Notes: generated from the sequence alone by a model not told the origin. A stretch of 32,876 nucleotides of DNA from Lachnospiraceae bacterium (GCA_017479935.1 JAFVBO010000087.1:1-32876); one strand, 5' to 3'. Shown: positions 24,446-32,876, numbered from the stretch's first letter. A program made the numbers and translations.

Positions 24446-26308
24446 CTACTTTCCAAAGATTTTCGCCTGCTCAAATCTCTTTTTTGCATATCGGTTGCTA
24501 TCTAATTCATACAGCGCTGTCTTTGCATAATAATCGTGATATGCATCCACTTTCCCAAGATTGAAGAAAGCGTATGTGCGGACCAATATGTCTGTTACAT
24601 ATTTTTTTAAGCGTAATGCCTTAACCTTCTTTCCAAGGTCCACTTCTTCTGGCAATAATCCGATCTTGAAATTTCCCGCATATTCCAGATATTTTTTTAT
24701 TGCTCTTTTGTTACAGTCTATCAATAAAACATTGTATCCTGTTCTGTTGCCGTCCAGCATTACCTTTACATATTCCAAAGCATCAAATTCCTCCTGTGAC
24801 TGCGGAATTTCTTTTCGTTCCGTTATTTTAACCGCAACCACAGGATCGGTCTCTCCGTCATCTTTAAATTTAATTGCGTATGTTTTCTGGAACAGCGCAT
24901 AACGTCCGGCATAGCCAGGATCATAATCGCAACTGCCATCCAACCTGAAAGCATATACATCTCCTTGCTTCCAATCGCAGACATATGGAAGTTGTTTCCT
25001 CGCAATCTTCTCTTCTTTTTGTGGCGTATTTAATTGTTCTCTCAGTTCCTGAAACCACGAAATAACCTTTTTGCCCGCTCTGGTCTTCTCTAACTCGCTT
25101 TGTACCCATAATCCTTTTGATTCACCCTCATCAAGAACCTTGATCGCTTTTCTCGTTGTCTCTTCATCCAGCCTTCCATACGTTGCTTCTGCATAAGCCA
25201 GCCCTAGCCACACAATGGCTTCACTTATAGCGCTCTGCATCTCTTTCTCATGCAGCTTTACTATTTCTGCTTTTGCATTTTCTGAGTTCATACCCTGTCG
25301 AAGATAATAATAGTATTCTTCCTTAATTATTCTTTTATACTCCAACATAAAACGGACGCATACTTCCGTATTACTAAATCTGTAAATCTTTGCATCACCC
25401 ATTCTTGCGTTTTTGTTCCCGTTGATTCTATAATCCTCATAGGCATCTTTCTTGGCTAAATGATAATAGCAATAATCGCGCACCAACGAATCTGTAAGAT
25501 TATCGTCTAAATAATATCTATACTTATAGTCCCCTCTAAATTCTGTCTCTTCCGGTAATTCTCCTATTGCAAAATTCCCTATGTATTCCAGATGACTTTG
25601 AATGCTCCTTCGATTACATCCACAAAGAATACTTCGATATACAGGTTTTTGATCCTTTAAACACGTACTCACCCTGACATAATCCAGCAAATTGAATTTT
25701 TCCTGAGAAACAGGAAGATTATTATCTTTCGTCAGTTTAGTTAATACAAGCGGAACCGTTTCGCCATCATCATATGTAAACACATCGACTTTCTGAAATA
25801 GTGCATATCTTCCTGCAAAACTTCTGTCATAGGCACAACGGTCATTCAGCTTGTATGCATATACATCTCCATCTTTCCAGTCACATATGTAAGGCGGTCT
25901 TTTCCGTGGAACCTTAACTTCTTTCTTCGGATGGTTCAATAATCCCCGCAATTCCTGATGCCACTCGATGATGTTCCTTCCTTCTCCGGAAGCTTTCAGT
26001 TCTGTTTCTGTCCAAACCCCTCTCCTTTCCCCCTCTTGAAGAAATAATAAGGCTCTTGCTTTTGTATCTTCATCCAGACGTCCATATATTGCTTCCGCGT
26101 AGGCTAAGCCGAGCCACACAATAACACCGCTAATCGACTGATGAAGCTCATTGGGATGCAGGCCCAGCACCTTTTCTTTTGCCTTTTCTGCACTTAACCC
26201 TTCCCGGAGACAGTTGTAATATTCTTTTTTTATCGTCTTTTTATATTCTGTCATAACAAGAATGTAAAAAGCTGTATTAGTCATTTCATTGTTTCGTGCT
26301 TCCGCCAT
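24446..26308 (-). CDS. Tandem two-module protein, candidate immunity factor
   Basis: No confident family. The 620-residue product consists of two clearly homologous modules, about 10-300 and 315-605. Each contains, in order, an EYKK/EYKR-IIK-EYY helical start, the motif WLGLAYAEA-YGRLDE, a short linker, then a strand-rich part CDWK-GDVYA-RL, AGRYALFQK, DDGET, a QSQEEFDALEYV-like stretch and CNRR/CNKR, and a final helical segment ending in K-DAY-DY. The first half resembles small DUF4259-like immunity proteins and the second half a domain I recall near clostridial toxins; both are inference. The start at ATG 26308 follows AAGGAAAG; the frame is open to 26425 without a ribosome binding site. 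AT-rich, beside an IS and the Rhs locus, so probably acquired. Confidence 0.75.
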   Translation of the reverse strand: MAEARNNEMTNTAFYILVMTEYKKTIKKEYYNCLREGLSAEKAKEKVLGLHPNELHQSISGVIVWLGLAYAEAIYGRLDEDTKARALLFLQEGERRGVWTETELKASGEGRNIIEWHQELRGLLNHPKKEVKVPRKRPPYICDWKDGDVYAYKLNDRCAYDRSFAGRYALFQKVDVFTYDDGETVPLVLTKLTKDNNLPVSQEKFNLLDYVRVSTCLKDQKPVYRSILCGCNRRSIQSHLEYIGNFAIGELPEETEFRGDYKYRYYLDDNLTDSLVRDYCYYHLAKKDAYEDYRINGNKNARMGDAKIYRFSNTEVCVRFMLEYKRIIKEEYYYYLRQGMNSENAKAEIVKLHEKEMQSAISEAIVWLGLAYAEATYGRLDEETTRKAIKVLDEGESKGLWVQSELEKTRAGKKVISWFQELREQLNTPQKEEKIARKQLPYVCDWKQGDVYAFRLDGSCDYDPGYAGRYALFQKTYAIKFKDDGETDPVVAVKITERKEIPQSQEEFDALEYVKVMLDGNRTGYNVLLIDCNKRAIKKYLEYAGNFKIGLLPEEVDLGKKVKALRLKKYVTDILVRTYAFFNLGKVDAYHDYYAKTALYELDSNRYAKKRFEQAKIFGK

Positions 26309-26477
26309 TTTATTTCTTTCCTTCATATACTGTGTCTGGTTGAGCAGATTTGGGAATTTGAATTTATTCCCCAAATCTACTAATCCTACAGCCCATGTTG
26401 AAGCTATCCACCCCACCGTTACCATCTAAACCAAAAAAGCATTTCGTATATATCACAAGTAAAGCTTCCAGTGAACC

Positions 26478-28115
26478 TTAGATAGTGGCAAAAGTAGAAC
26501 TACACTTTAACGATGTTTTTATATAGTTCTTTAAATCCACATGAGCGGGGACATCCAAACCGAACAGGTGGTAATATTCCTTTACCTGCTTATTTGGTGT
26601 CTCAACGGTTACTATTCCTTTGCTGTTCCGATAACACATCAAGGACTGACATTTTCCGAAGATTTCGCTTGATGAGTGGCCTGATTGTTTCAGCTTCTTT
26701 CGAAACAGCAACAGTGCAGTTGTATTGATGATGTCATGCAGAATTTTGCCGCGTACTGTCTGATCTGTCCATTTTGAAAGAGGGAGCAGATCCAGATATT
26801 CCTTGCTGGTTTTAAAAACGACCTCAATATCTGTTCTCCCAAAGTATTCTGACAGAAGCTCCTTCGGCGTCAGATCTCGATTGGAAAGCAGGACAAAATA
26901 TCCGTACTTTACCGTCATCCAATCTTTGTCCTTTGCTTTCAGCGATGCGTACTCCTCTTCATGCTCAACCAGATATTCGCCAAACCGCTTCAAAGCATTA
27001 TTCTGATCAACATATATGTAGGCGTATTCCTGGTGGCCAAACAGATCAATTTCTTTGCGGAAGCCAAAATACGTATGATTCTTTCGGACAAAGGCGTATT
27101 TTCCTTTCCCAATCAGATCCTTCACTTCCCAGTAAAGGGTCTTGAAGGGATATCCTTTTCGTGCCGGCATTCTCCCGATTATCGTTTTCTCTGTGCCGAT
27201 GTGGAAGACTCCAATCAACTCCTTGGAAACATAGCCGGCATCCAGGACAAGCGATTCGATCTCAATGCCCCGATTATCCGCAACGTCGTTTACGGTTGCC
27301 ATGATCGTATTGATATCGAGTACATTCCCGGGGATGATGTCATACCACACGGGAAGACCACTTTTCTCATCGAGAACCAATATCAATCGGCTCATGACTT
27401 CCGAAGAGGATACTCCATGGCAGCACAAAGCATTGAAAGGGTTGTCCTCGATATCATTGGGAAGCGGGGTCGAATCAACATAGCACCCTTTTCCAAAATC
27501 GGGATCCTTCTTCTGCATGGCAGAGATAAATGCTTGGAAGAACTGCATTTTTGTACTGTCATTTCCGAGAAGGGTAAAAAACCGTGTATCGGAATGTAAT
27601 GTGGGCGCCGGTACTTCCTGAAATAGATAGGAAGTAAAGGATTTCTGAATGAAGTTGTCACAGGTGATCCGTGAGCCATCTTTCAGAATGCCGTGAAGTA
27701 CATGGCATACTACCCGCCCAAAAGCCTCATCTTTTGGAAAAACGATCCGCAAAACAGAAAGCAGACCGCTTTTTTTCAAAAAATCCAACATCAGATAGGT
27801 ATCGCCAAAAACCGTATGAATTTCTGTTGGGGGATAATACTCCTCCTTGATTATGCGCGAGTCATCCGGATCAACAGGGGAAAAACTGTCCGATGAAGCG
27901 TTGTATTCTACCAAACCGCGTGTTGGAGAAAGAAATACGCCTGTTTTCCGGTCACTACTCAAGTACAATACTTTGCCTAATCTTTCGCGAACCTGCTGTT
28001 TGCTGTGGGCTTTGCTGCCTGTACTGACATAAACAGCGTCAACAATGGCTGCCGAACCGCTAATAATATGATTGTTATCATCATAAACAATTTTTTGCGC
28101 TTTAATAAATGCCAC
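26478..28115 (-). CDS. IS1634/IS4-family DDE transposase
   Basis: Cuts and joins DNA to move the surrounding insertion sequence. The 545-residue product has an RNase H-like core with likely catalytic residues Asp214 (GCYVDSTPL), Asp292 (LVLDAGYVS) and Glu431 (YFGRTDIEVVFKTSKEYL), the last being the YREK-like region of IS4-type enzymes. A long insertion between the second Asp and the Glu is typical of this group. Translation starts at GTG 28115, after AGAGGTG. No frameshift or internal stop is visible, so it could be active. It has its own promoter at 28160-28188. Confidence 0.9.
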   Translation of the reverse strand: MAFIKAQKIVYDDNNHIISGSAAIVDAVYVSTGSKAHSKQQVRERLGKVLYLSSDRKTGVFLSPTRGLVEYNASSDSFSPVDPDDSRIIKEEYYPPTEIHTVFGDTYLMLDFLKKSGLLSVLRIVFPKDEAFGRVVCHVLHGILKDGSRITCDNFIQKSFTSYLFQEVPAPTLHSDTRFFTLLGNDSTKMQFFQAFISAMQKKDPDFGKGCYVDSTPLPNDIEDNPFNALCCHGVSSSEVMSRLILVLDEKSGLPVWYDIIPGNVLDINTIMATVNDVADNRGIEIESLVLDAGYVSKELIGVFHIGTEKTIIGRMPARKGYPFKTLYWEVKDLIGKGKYAFVRKNHTYFGFRKEIDLFGHQEYAYIYVDQNNALKRFGEYLVEHEEEYASLKAKDKDWMTVKYGYFVLLSNRDLTPKELLSEYFGRTDIEVVFKTSKEYLDLLPLSKWTDQTVRGKILHDIINTTALLLFRKKLKQSGHSSSEIFGKCQSLMCYRNSKGIVTVETPNKQVKEYYHLFGLDVPAHVDLKNYIKTSLKCSSTFATI

Positions 28116-28159
28116 GTGGTATCACCTCTTGAAAAGTAGGACTAAGTAGAACTACATAA

Positions 28160-28188
28160 ATGATACCACAGAACTGTAGAAAACGCAA
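28160..28188 (-). promoter_or_regulatory. Promoter of the transposase
   Basis: On the minus strand TTGCGT (28183-28188), a 17-base spacer and TATCAT (28160-28165), inside the right end of the insertion sequence. Confidence 0.55.
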
Positions 28189-28398
28189 TATATTGTTGAA
28201 AGAAATCGGACTATTGGAACATATAAGAGCGTGTAGTTCTACTTTTGAAACTATCTAAGGTTCAATACGTCTATTTGCTATGCCCTGATTCTTGACGAAT
28301 TGGATTTTTTTGCCTGCTTTTCATAATTTGTCATAGCATTTTTTTGTACAACGACTTTCCGAATTCACATATAATTCTGATTGCGTTGATTTAGTTCT

Positions 28399-28887
28399 TC
28401 ACGAAAAGCTTTGACGTTGAAACAAGCCGTAATAAACCCCACCATCCCCTGGACGCTCCCTTTCTTTCTTTTTCATATAATCAATACCTTCTATCACGGG
28501 CGGTATTGCGACGGTTCTAAGATAGTCTTCCAATCTCTCAGTCAATTCTTCCGCAGAATACTCTCCATAGTGAATGGCATCTGTCATGAAATGTTCCCCT
28601 TTATACGTATTATTTCCCCTGGACATAATACGCATTCGATCAGAATGCCCCTCTGGATTCTCTTTTGATCTGACAGGATTCTGGTGACGATCGATCAGAT
28701 AGAAATCACATTCGATATAGTAATATGGTCCGTATATGCCATATTGAAGATATACATTGCATAATATGTTTTTATCTCCTGTCAAATAGAAAGTGTTGTC
28801 ATTCCTTCTTTTAAATCCATACTTTTTTAATACATCTTTGCATAGTTTCTTAAATCCTTTGCTATCCATAGCAATTGTTTCTTCCAA
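28399..28887 (-). CDS. DUF4304-like protein, probable Rhs immunity protein
   Basis: A small soluble protein, 162 residues, directly downstream of the Rhs toxin tip on the same strand, where cognate immunity genes lie. KKYGFKRRNDNTFYLT near the N-terminus and the following strand pattern (NVYLQYG, YYIECDFYLID) resemble the DUF4304 fold, in which a GFKK-NTFY-type stretch recurs. TTG 28887 is preferred as start because GGAGG lies eight bases upstream and the domain begins right after it; ATG 28920 (33 bases earlier, in frame) has no ribosome binding site but is possible. Palindromes upstream (28934-29003) may control it. It is expected to bind and block the nuclease tip; this is inferred from context. 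Confidence 0.72.
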   Translation of the reverse strand: MEETIAMDSKGFKKLCKDVLKKYGFKRRNDNTFYLTGDKNILCNVYLQYGIYGPYYYIECDFYLIDRHQNPVRSKENPEGHSDRMRIMSRGNNTYKGEHFMTDAIHYGEYSAEELTERLEDYLRTVAIPPVIEGIDYMKKKERERPGDGGVYYGLFQRQSFS

Positions 28888-28933
28888 TTTTGCTACCTCC
28901 ATCTCTATATAATTCGCCATTTATATTGGTATA

Positions 28934-29003
28934 CAAGCGCTTGATACGAAACATTTACTATCCGTCTCAAGCGCTTATATTCAACCAAGATATTTCGTAT
29001 CAA
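28934..29003. promoter_or_regulatory. Inverted and direct repeats upstream of the immunity gene
   Basis: CAAGCGCTT occurs twice (28934-28942 and 28968-28976), and TTGATACGAAA (28941-28951) is repeated inverted as TTTCGTATCAA (28993-29003). They occupy the gap between the Rhs stop codon and the immunity gene and may be operators or a hairpin; no promoter boxes are clear. Confidence 0.4.
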
Positions 29004-29123
29004 CCCGGTTATTTACTATGCGACATACGAATGCCCTATTTCACACCATAATGTACCTTCCTTCTTAGCCTATAAAACCTAGCGAAAACACCACCTATGG
29101 CTCTTATTAAAAATGTTCTTACA

Positions 29124-31691
29124 TCAATACAGTTCCAGGAACATTTTTACAGTTTTCCAACTATAATCTTCCATTTTCGAGAGCCCCTCTCTGTAGCGTA
29201 GCAGTTGCTTAATTCCTTGCTTTACTTGTCTTGGGTTGCCTGGCTTAAGTTCAAATAAATTCATAATGTCATGAACTTTGTCTATACCATCCACATAATC
29301 AGCAAATCCCGCTCTTGGAATATAGAAATTCTTCTTTCCAACTTCCAACAATTCCGGAAGGTTCTTGTATGCAGTATGGATAGCTGTCCCTATCGCTTTT
29401 TCTGATGACGTTATTCCATTTACTCTACTCAGGCTTTTAGAAAGATCTTGGTATGTCTCATTAAAATCCGTTGCCCTTCTAATAATAATCACATCCCCAA
29501 GATCGTCTACCTTGGTCGCAATCCTGGAAGCTTTAACCGCCTCTCCAAGGCCCCCTATGCAAGGAATAGCCACATCAACAATATCGCCTGACAGAGCAAA
29601 CCAATTCATCGGATCCCAAGGATCCGCCAACACCACCGCTATACTTTCACCAAGGGACAAAACATCCCACACAGTTTCCCAGAAAAAGCCGCCCAAGTCC
29701 TTTCGCTTTACCGGGTTGTTATCACAGTACGCATACAGATTTAACTCATAAAGGGTCCGCTTTTTGCTGTTTATAACAGCCACCGCGTCGGGCCCGATAA
29801 ACCTCCCCGCGCCTGCATCATAATACCGTTTCCCCAGATAATATAAACCAGTTTCCTGGTCATATACGTAAGCGCGGTATCCGATTGGGTTTAAATTGCT
29901 AAGAAAACAGCCGCTATAGTCATCGATGTCTGTCACTTTTCCCCAGCTATCATACTCATATGATACCACCACGTTATTCCCACTGTCAACCAGCCCTGTC
30001 ACATCACCCTGGCCGTTATACAGGTACGCATACTCTGTTGTCCCATTCACGCACATGAACACAGGTCTTCCATTGGCATCGTACACGAACTGAACAAGGT
30101 CGTTCCCCTTCTTAAGTGCTGTCAGGGCAGAGCCATTATAAAAGTACTCCGTTGTTATGCCGCCCGTTGTCTTGGAAATCCTTCTTCCCTGGGCATCGTA
30201 CTGGAAGGTCGTGGTAACACCGTTCTTCGTGACGGACTGGAGTTGTCTTCCCCTCTGCCAGGTAAACGTCATTCCCCGGTACTGGAGCGGGTTGCCGCTG
30301 CCATCGTAGGTAATGGAGGTGCCGTTGTAGGCCGTCATCTGGTCCTTCCAGGCTGCGTTACCATAGGTGAAGGTATCCGTCTTCGTCGCCGCACCGGGCG
30401 TTCCGGTTGTATACGCATGCTCCGTCCGGCTTGTCATGTTGCCGCCCAGGTCGTACGTGTACAGGATGGTCTTCCCCAGCACCTGGTTGTTTTCCCGGAT
30501 CAGCTGATTGCAGGCATCATACGCATACGTGATGGTTTGATTTCCTGCTACGATCTTCGTGATGTTTCCGGCGTTGTCGTACGTATAGCTGTAACTCTTA
30601 CTCCCGTTGTCCATTCCGATGAGGAACGGGTCGGTGCTGATCCTGCTGTTTCTTGTACCGTAGGAATACTGAATGCAGCGGGGGCTTCCCGTGCCAACAT
30701 GAAGCTTTTCTTCGGTGCGCCGTCCCAGACTGTCGTAAGTAAGCTCCTGTTTTGTTACACCATCTGCCTGAAGTCCGTAAGAGAGTCCCGGCACCTGCTG
30801 GTTTTCTGGCTTCCCGTACAGGTAGGTGGTTTTTAACTTTTGGCCATCTTCCACCTGGACCAGGCTTTCCACCCGGTTCATCGAATCATAACCAACTTCT
30901 AATGCCTGAAGGGTTACCCCGCTTCCGGCTGTACCGGTGCCCGCCTCCGTAAAGTGGCGTACCAGACGGCCCGTGGTATCGAAGCGGTTCCGGCGGGTAC
31001 GGTTTGCCGCAAAATCCTTTTCTTCCTCCAGGTTCCCGTCCGCGTCGTAGGCATAGCGCACGGTTTCCGTACCGTTCCATCTCCGGGAAGATACGCGTTC
31101 CTCCGCGTCGTACCCGATCTGCTGTATGTCACCGTTTCCGTAGGTCACTTTCTTTAACGGGCCGTTGCCCGGGTAGTATTCATACGCTTCCAACGTACTG
31201 GCGGTTTGGCTGCCATTTCCCACTTTGACGGATGTCTGGTTCCCAAAGCCGTCGTATTCATAGCTGTATACCGTGCCGTTATGTGTAATGGTTTTCAGGC
31301 GGTCGGCGTCATCATAGCTGTAGGCTACACTGCGGGAAATACCGCCTCCCATGTCCGCCTCCACGCCCGTCAGCTGATCCGTATCCGAGTCGTAGCTAAA
31401 ATCCAGCGTATGGTTGTTGGGGTCATTCACGCGGGTAAGCAGGCGGTTATCGCTGTCATACGTATAAGTGGTCTCTTTCCCCCTGGCATCGGTTATCACG
31501 GCTACGTTTTTCCCGCTGGCAGTATAGGCCAGAGAAGAGGTGATATGTCTGCTCACTTCTTCCAGGATAAAGACCTTGTTATGGCCAAAGGAAGCCGGAT
31601 CGTTGGCATTCGGCGTAGCGATCACTTCTGCGCCTTCTTCATAGCTGCCGGATTTTACATCCAGCTGGCGCCCTGTTTTCGCCTCGATCAC
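29124..31691 (-). CDS. Rhs/YD-repeat protein, C-terminal part with nuclease toxin tip (separated by frameshift)
   Basis: The C-terminal part of a polymorphic toxin; 855 residues of open frame. Most of it (about 60-600) is YD repeats forming the Rhs shell (units such as YTYDSDNRLLTRV). The RHS core end reads DQETGLYYLGKRYYDAG-RFIGPD, then NLYAYCDNNPV. After it comes a 187-residue variable tip. A pre-toxin segment (WDVLSLGES, then GDIVDVAIPCIGG) is followed by a PD-(D/E)XK-like nuclease with Glu near 764, ADYVD (Asp798/Asp801), FELKPG (Glu814, Lys816) and QLLRY (Gln829, Tyr833). The frame is separated from the upstream part by a one-base shift near 31710, so it may not be translated as a whole protein; the first codon of the open frame is GTG 31691. 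Confidence 0.88.
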   Translation of the reverse strand: MIEAKTGRQLDVKSGSYEEGAEVIATPNANDPASFGHNKVFILEEVSRHITSSLAYTASGKNVAVITDARGKETTYTYDSDNRLLTRVNDPNNHTLDFSYDSDTDQLTGVEADMGGGISRSVAYSYDDADRLKTITHNGTVYSYEYDGFGNQTSVKVGNGSQTASTLEAYEYYPGNGPLKKVTYGNGDIQQIGYDAEERVSSRRWNGTETVRYAYDADGNLEEEKDFAANRTRRNRFDTTGRLVRHFTEAGTGTAGSGVTLQALEVGYDSMNRVESLVQVEDGQKLKTTYLYGKPENQQVPGLSYGLQADGVTKQELTYDSLGRRTEEKLHVGTGSPRCIQYSYGTRNSRISTDPFLIGMDNGSKSYSYTYDNAGNITKIVAGNQTITYAYDACNQLIRENNQVLGKTILYTYDLGGNMTSRTEHAYTTGTPGAATKTDTFTYGNAAWKDQMTAYNGTSITYDGSGNPLQYRGMTFTWQRGRQLQSVTKNGVTTTFQYDAQGRRISKTTGGITTEYFYNGSALTALKKGNDLVQFVYDANGRPVFMCVNGTTEYAYLYNGQGDVTGLVDSGNNVVVSYEYDSWGKVTDIDDYSGCFLSNLNPIGYRAYVYDQETGLYYLGKRYYDAGAGRFIGPDAVAVINSKKRTLYELNLYAYCDNNPVKRKDLGGFFWETVWDVLSLGESIAVVLADPWDPMNWFALSGDIVDVAIPCIGGLGEAVKASRIATKVDDLGDVIIIRRATDFNETYQDLSKSLSRVNGITSSEKAIGTAIHTAYKNLPELLEVGKKNFYIPRAGFADYVDGIDKVHDIMNLFELKPGNPRQVKQGIKQLLRYREGLSKMEDYSWKTVKMFLELY

Positions 31692-32876
31692 ATATCCGTC
31701 CTCTTCCGAAAGCGAAACTTCTGGGCATCCGTGGATGTGGGCGTCTTAAGCAATACGTGATAAAAACCATCGCTGCCGATGCTGCTCACATCAAGACAGA
31801 GGGATGTATTATCCACAGGCTTCATTGCATACCACTGCGCGCCATTTTCCAGTCCAGCATCCTCAAGAAGGAATTCCTCCACGGGGGAAATGGAGGCACA
31901 GCCTGTCTGCAGCCCAGTGCCCGCCGCAGCGCTATTGGCTCCCAAACGCAGGTACTGCCCACTATGACGGGTCCGCAAACGCAAAATCTTTCCATTCCCC
32001 GGTTCATCACCAACCCTGTCGGCCACCGGTTCAAAGTACCAGATTGCCCTGGCCTCTATTTCCTGCCCGGTCCCTTCCGCTGCTCCCTGCAGGACATTCG
32101 CGCCATCTGACAGTACATGCCCCATCGTCGTTCCCGTGTCCACCATCACACAGCGTTTTTCTCCGGTGCAGGCCGTCTGCAGCAGGTAGCCTCCGCCAGC
32201 CTCAGGCTTTGCCATCAGTTGCTGTGACCTGCTGTTCTCCGCCGCCGAAAGCTGTACATTGATTCCATCGTCATCCGTGCCATCCGCGATATCCAGCGCC
32301 AGCGTTCCGCTTCCTGCCAGGGAAAGCAGACGGATATAACCGTCGTCAGAAGGAACCCCCTTCCACTTCTGGTTATCTGACCCGTCAAAGATCTTCTGGA
32401 CCACGTTGGAACCATCCGTCCCGCCGCTTACAGTATGCAGATACTTTCCGGAACATTTAGACCGGATATAATACACCCTGCCATCTGTAAGAGCTGCTGA
32501 AGTGGGATCTGCCTCCATGGAGACGGACACAGGCTGCCCGTTTTCGTTGTATTGATAGGTGCTTCGGATCCCTTCAGCGCTTTTCGCGTAAATCAGCTGA
32601 TTTTGATCGTCATAGAAATACTCATACGCACTTCCGTCATGTGCAGCCAGACGGTTTAAGAGGTTTTTCTTATCATGACGAAATGACACATTCTCCTGCG
32701 TTTTCTTCGCTGTGTTCAGGTTTCCCTTCCTGTCGTAGGTGTAGCTGACGGTATCATCCTTCATCAGCTGCATGGACGTGAACATGGCAGGGTTTAACTG
32801 ATTGTTGTAGCTGACAGAAAGCGTCAGGGAGCTGTAGGTCTTACTGGTCGTTGAGTTTTCATCATCTGTAGAGAGA
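31688..32876 (-). CDS. Rhs/YD-repeat protein, upstream part with ricin-like repeats (5' end outside window)
   Basis: The same Rhs gene as 29124-31691, read in the other frame. It is open from the window edge to a TGA at 31688-31690, 395 codons visible. It starts with YD repeats (TVSYTYDRKGNLNTAKK, SYEYFYDDQ-like units, about residues 40-120). It then changes to a beta-trefoil lectin-like region of about 250 residues with repeated blocks: YIRSKCSGKYLHTV, DNQKWKGV, and LRTRHSGQYLRLG. Adding one base at the AAA run 31709-31711 would restore the frame and continue the trefoil into IEAKTGRQLDV of the downstream part, so the two parts were one protein. The lectin region suggests binding to surface glycans; that is inferred. 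Confidence 0.85.
   Translation of the reverse strand, partial: LSTDDENSTTSKTYSSLTLSVSYNNQLNPAMFTSMQLMKDDTVSYTYDRKGNLNTAKKTQENVSFRHDKKNLLNRLAAHDGSAYEYFYDDQNQLIYAKSAEGIRSTYQYNENGQPVSVSMEADPTSAALTDGRVYYIRSKCSGKYLHTVSGGTDGSNVVQKIFDGSDNQKWKGVPSDDGYIRLLSLAGSGTLALDIADGTDDDGINVQLSAAENSRSQQLMAKPEAGGGYLLQTACTGEKRCVMVDTGTTMGHVLSDGANVLQGAAEGTGQEIEARAIWYFEPVADRVGDEPGNGKILRLRTRHSGQYLRLGANSAAAGTGLQTGCASISPVEEFLLEDAGLENGAQWYAMKPVDNTSLCLDVSSIGSDGFYHVLLKTPTSTDAQKFRFRKRTDM

Larger units (their letters stand above)
26472..28264. mobile_element. IS4/IS1634-type insertion sequence with 34-bp inverted repeats
   Basis: Terminal inverted repeats at 26472-26505 and 28231-28264 agree at 32 of 34 positions; the element is 1793 bases. 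It carries one intact transposase gene on the minus strand whose stop codon lies inside the left repeat. I see no matching direct repeat in the bases flanking the ends. It separates the Rhs immunity-like gene from the two-module gene. Confidence 0.92.

Noticed and set aside
26309-26425. N-terminal extension of the two-module protein
   Set aside because: The open frame continues upstream but has no ribosome binding site, crosses a 9-bp hairpin (26346-26378) and is not matched by the second module; AAGGAAAG supports 26308.

Overview
The window looks like a chromosomal segment of a fairly GC-rich, Gram-positive anaerobe, most likely a Lachnospiraceae (Clostridia). This is inferred from the DnaD/DnaC-type replication genes, a lysyl-tRNA synthetase with a C-terminal tRNA-binding domain, a long (395-residue) PRPP synthetase, a CBS/DRTGG pyrophosphatase, the DUF711 plus ACT gene pair, the DUF5685 gene next to a DnaJ gene, and strong AGGAGG-type ribosome binding sites. 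Almost every gene lies on the minus strand; the exception is the folate transporter gene folT. I could run no searches, so all family names come from motif recognition.

Reading the minus strand from high to low coordinates. (1) 28399-32876: a polymorphic-toxin locus. A YD-repeat/Rhs shell protein, entering from outside the window and carrying ricin-like lectin repeats, ends in a PD-(D/E)XK-like nuclease toxin tip. It is broken by a one-base frameshift near 31710. A small DUF4304-like protein, the likely immunity protein, follows. (2) 26472-28264: a complete IS4/IS1634-type insertion sequence with 34-bp inverted repeats. (3) 24446-26308: a 620-residue protein made of two tandem copies of one ~290-residue module, possibly another immunity factor. 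The region from 24446 to 29124 is visibly more AT-rich than its surroundings, which suggests acquisition. (4) 19006-24140: purB, a GldA-like alcohol dehydrogenase, an isolated hisD and a DUF5685 gene. (5) 16333-18954: a DnaJ-domain protein, an ACT-domain protein and its DUF711 partner. (6) 14946-16319: folT on the plus strand behind a THF riboswitch, with a dense REP-like repeat cluster between it and murI. (7) 9001-14945: murI, galE, a membrane-anchored Ala/Glu/Thr-repeat protein, a CBS-regulated pyrophosphatase and murC. (8) 1-8999: a cluster of DnaA boxes, then dnaD, dnaC, prs, an ornithine carbamoyltransferase gene, a small membrane protein, a structured non-coding segment, dusB, greA and lysS (cut by the window edge).

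The core genes serve replication initiation (dnaD, dnaC), nucleotide supply (prs, purB), cell wall synthesis (murC, murI, galE), translation (lysS, dusB), transcription elongation (greA) and folate uptake (folT). The items most worth following are the DnaA-box cluster in front of the helicase-loading genes, the structured RNA-like segment between 3456 and 3679 whose end mimics a type I-C CRISPR repeat, the frameshifted Rhs toxin with its immunity genes, the duplicated-module protein, and the long hairpin repeats near 15000.
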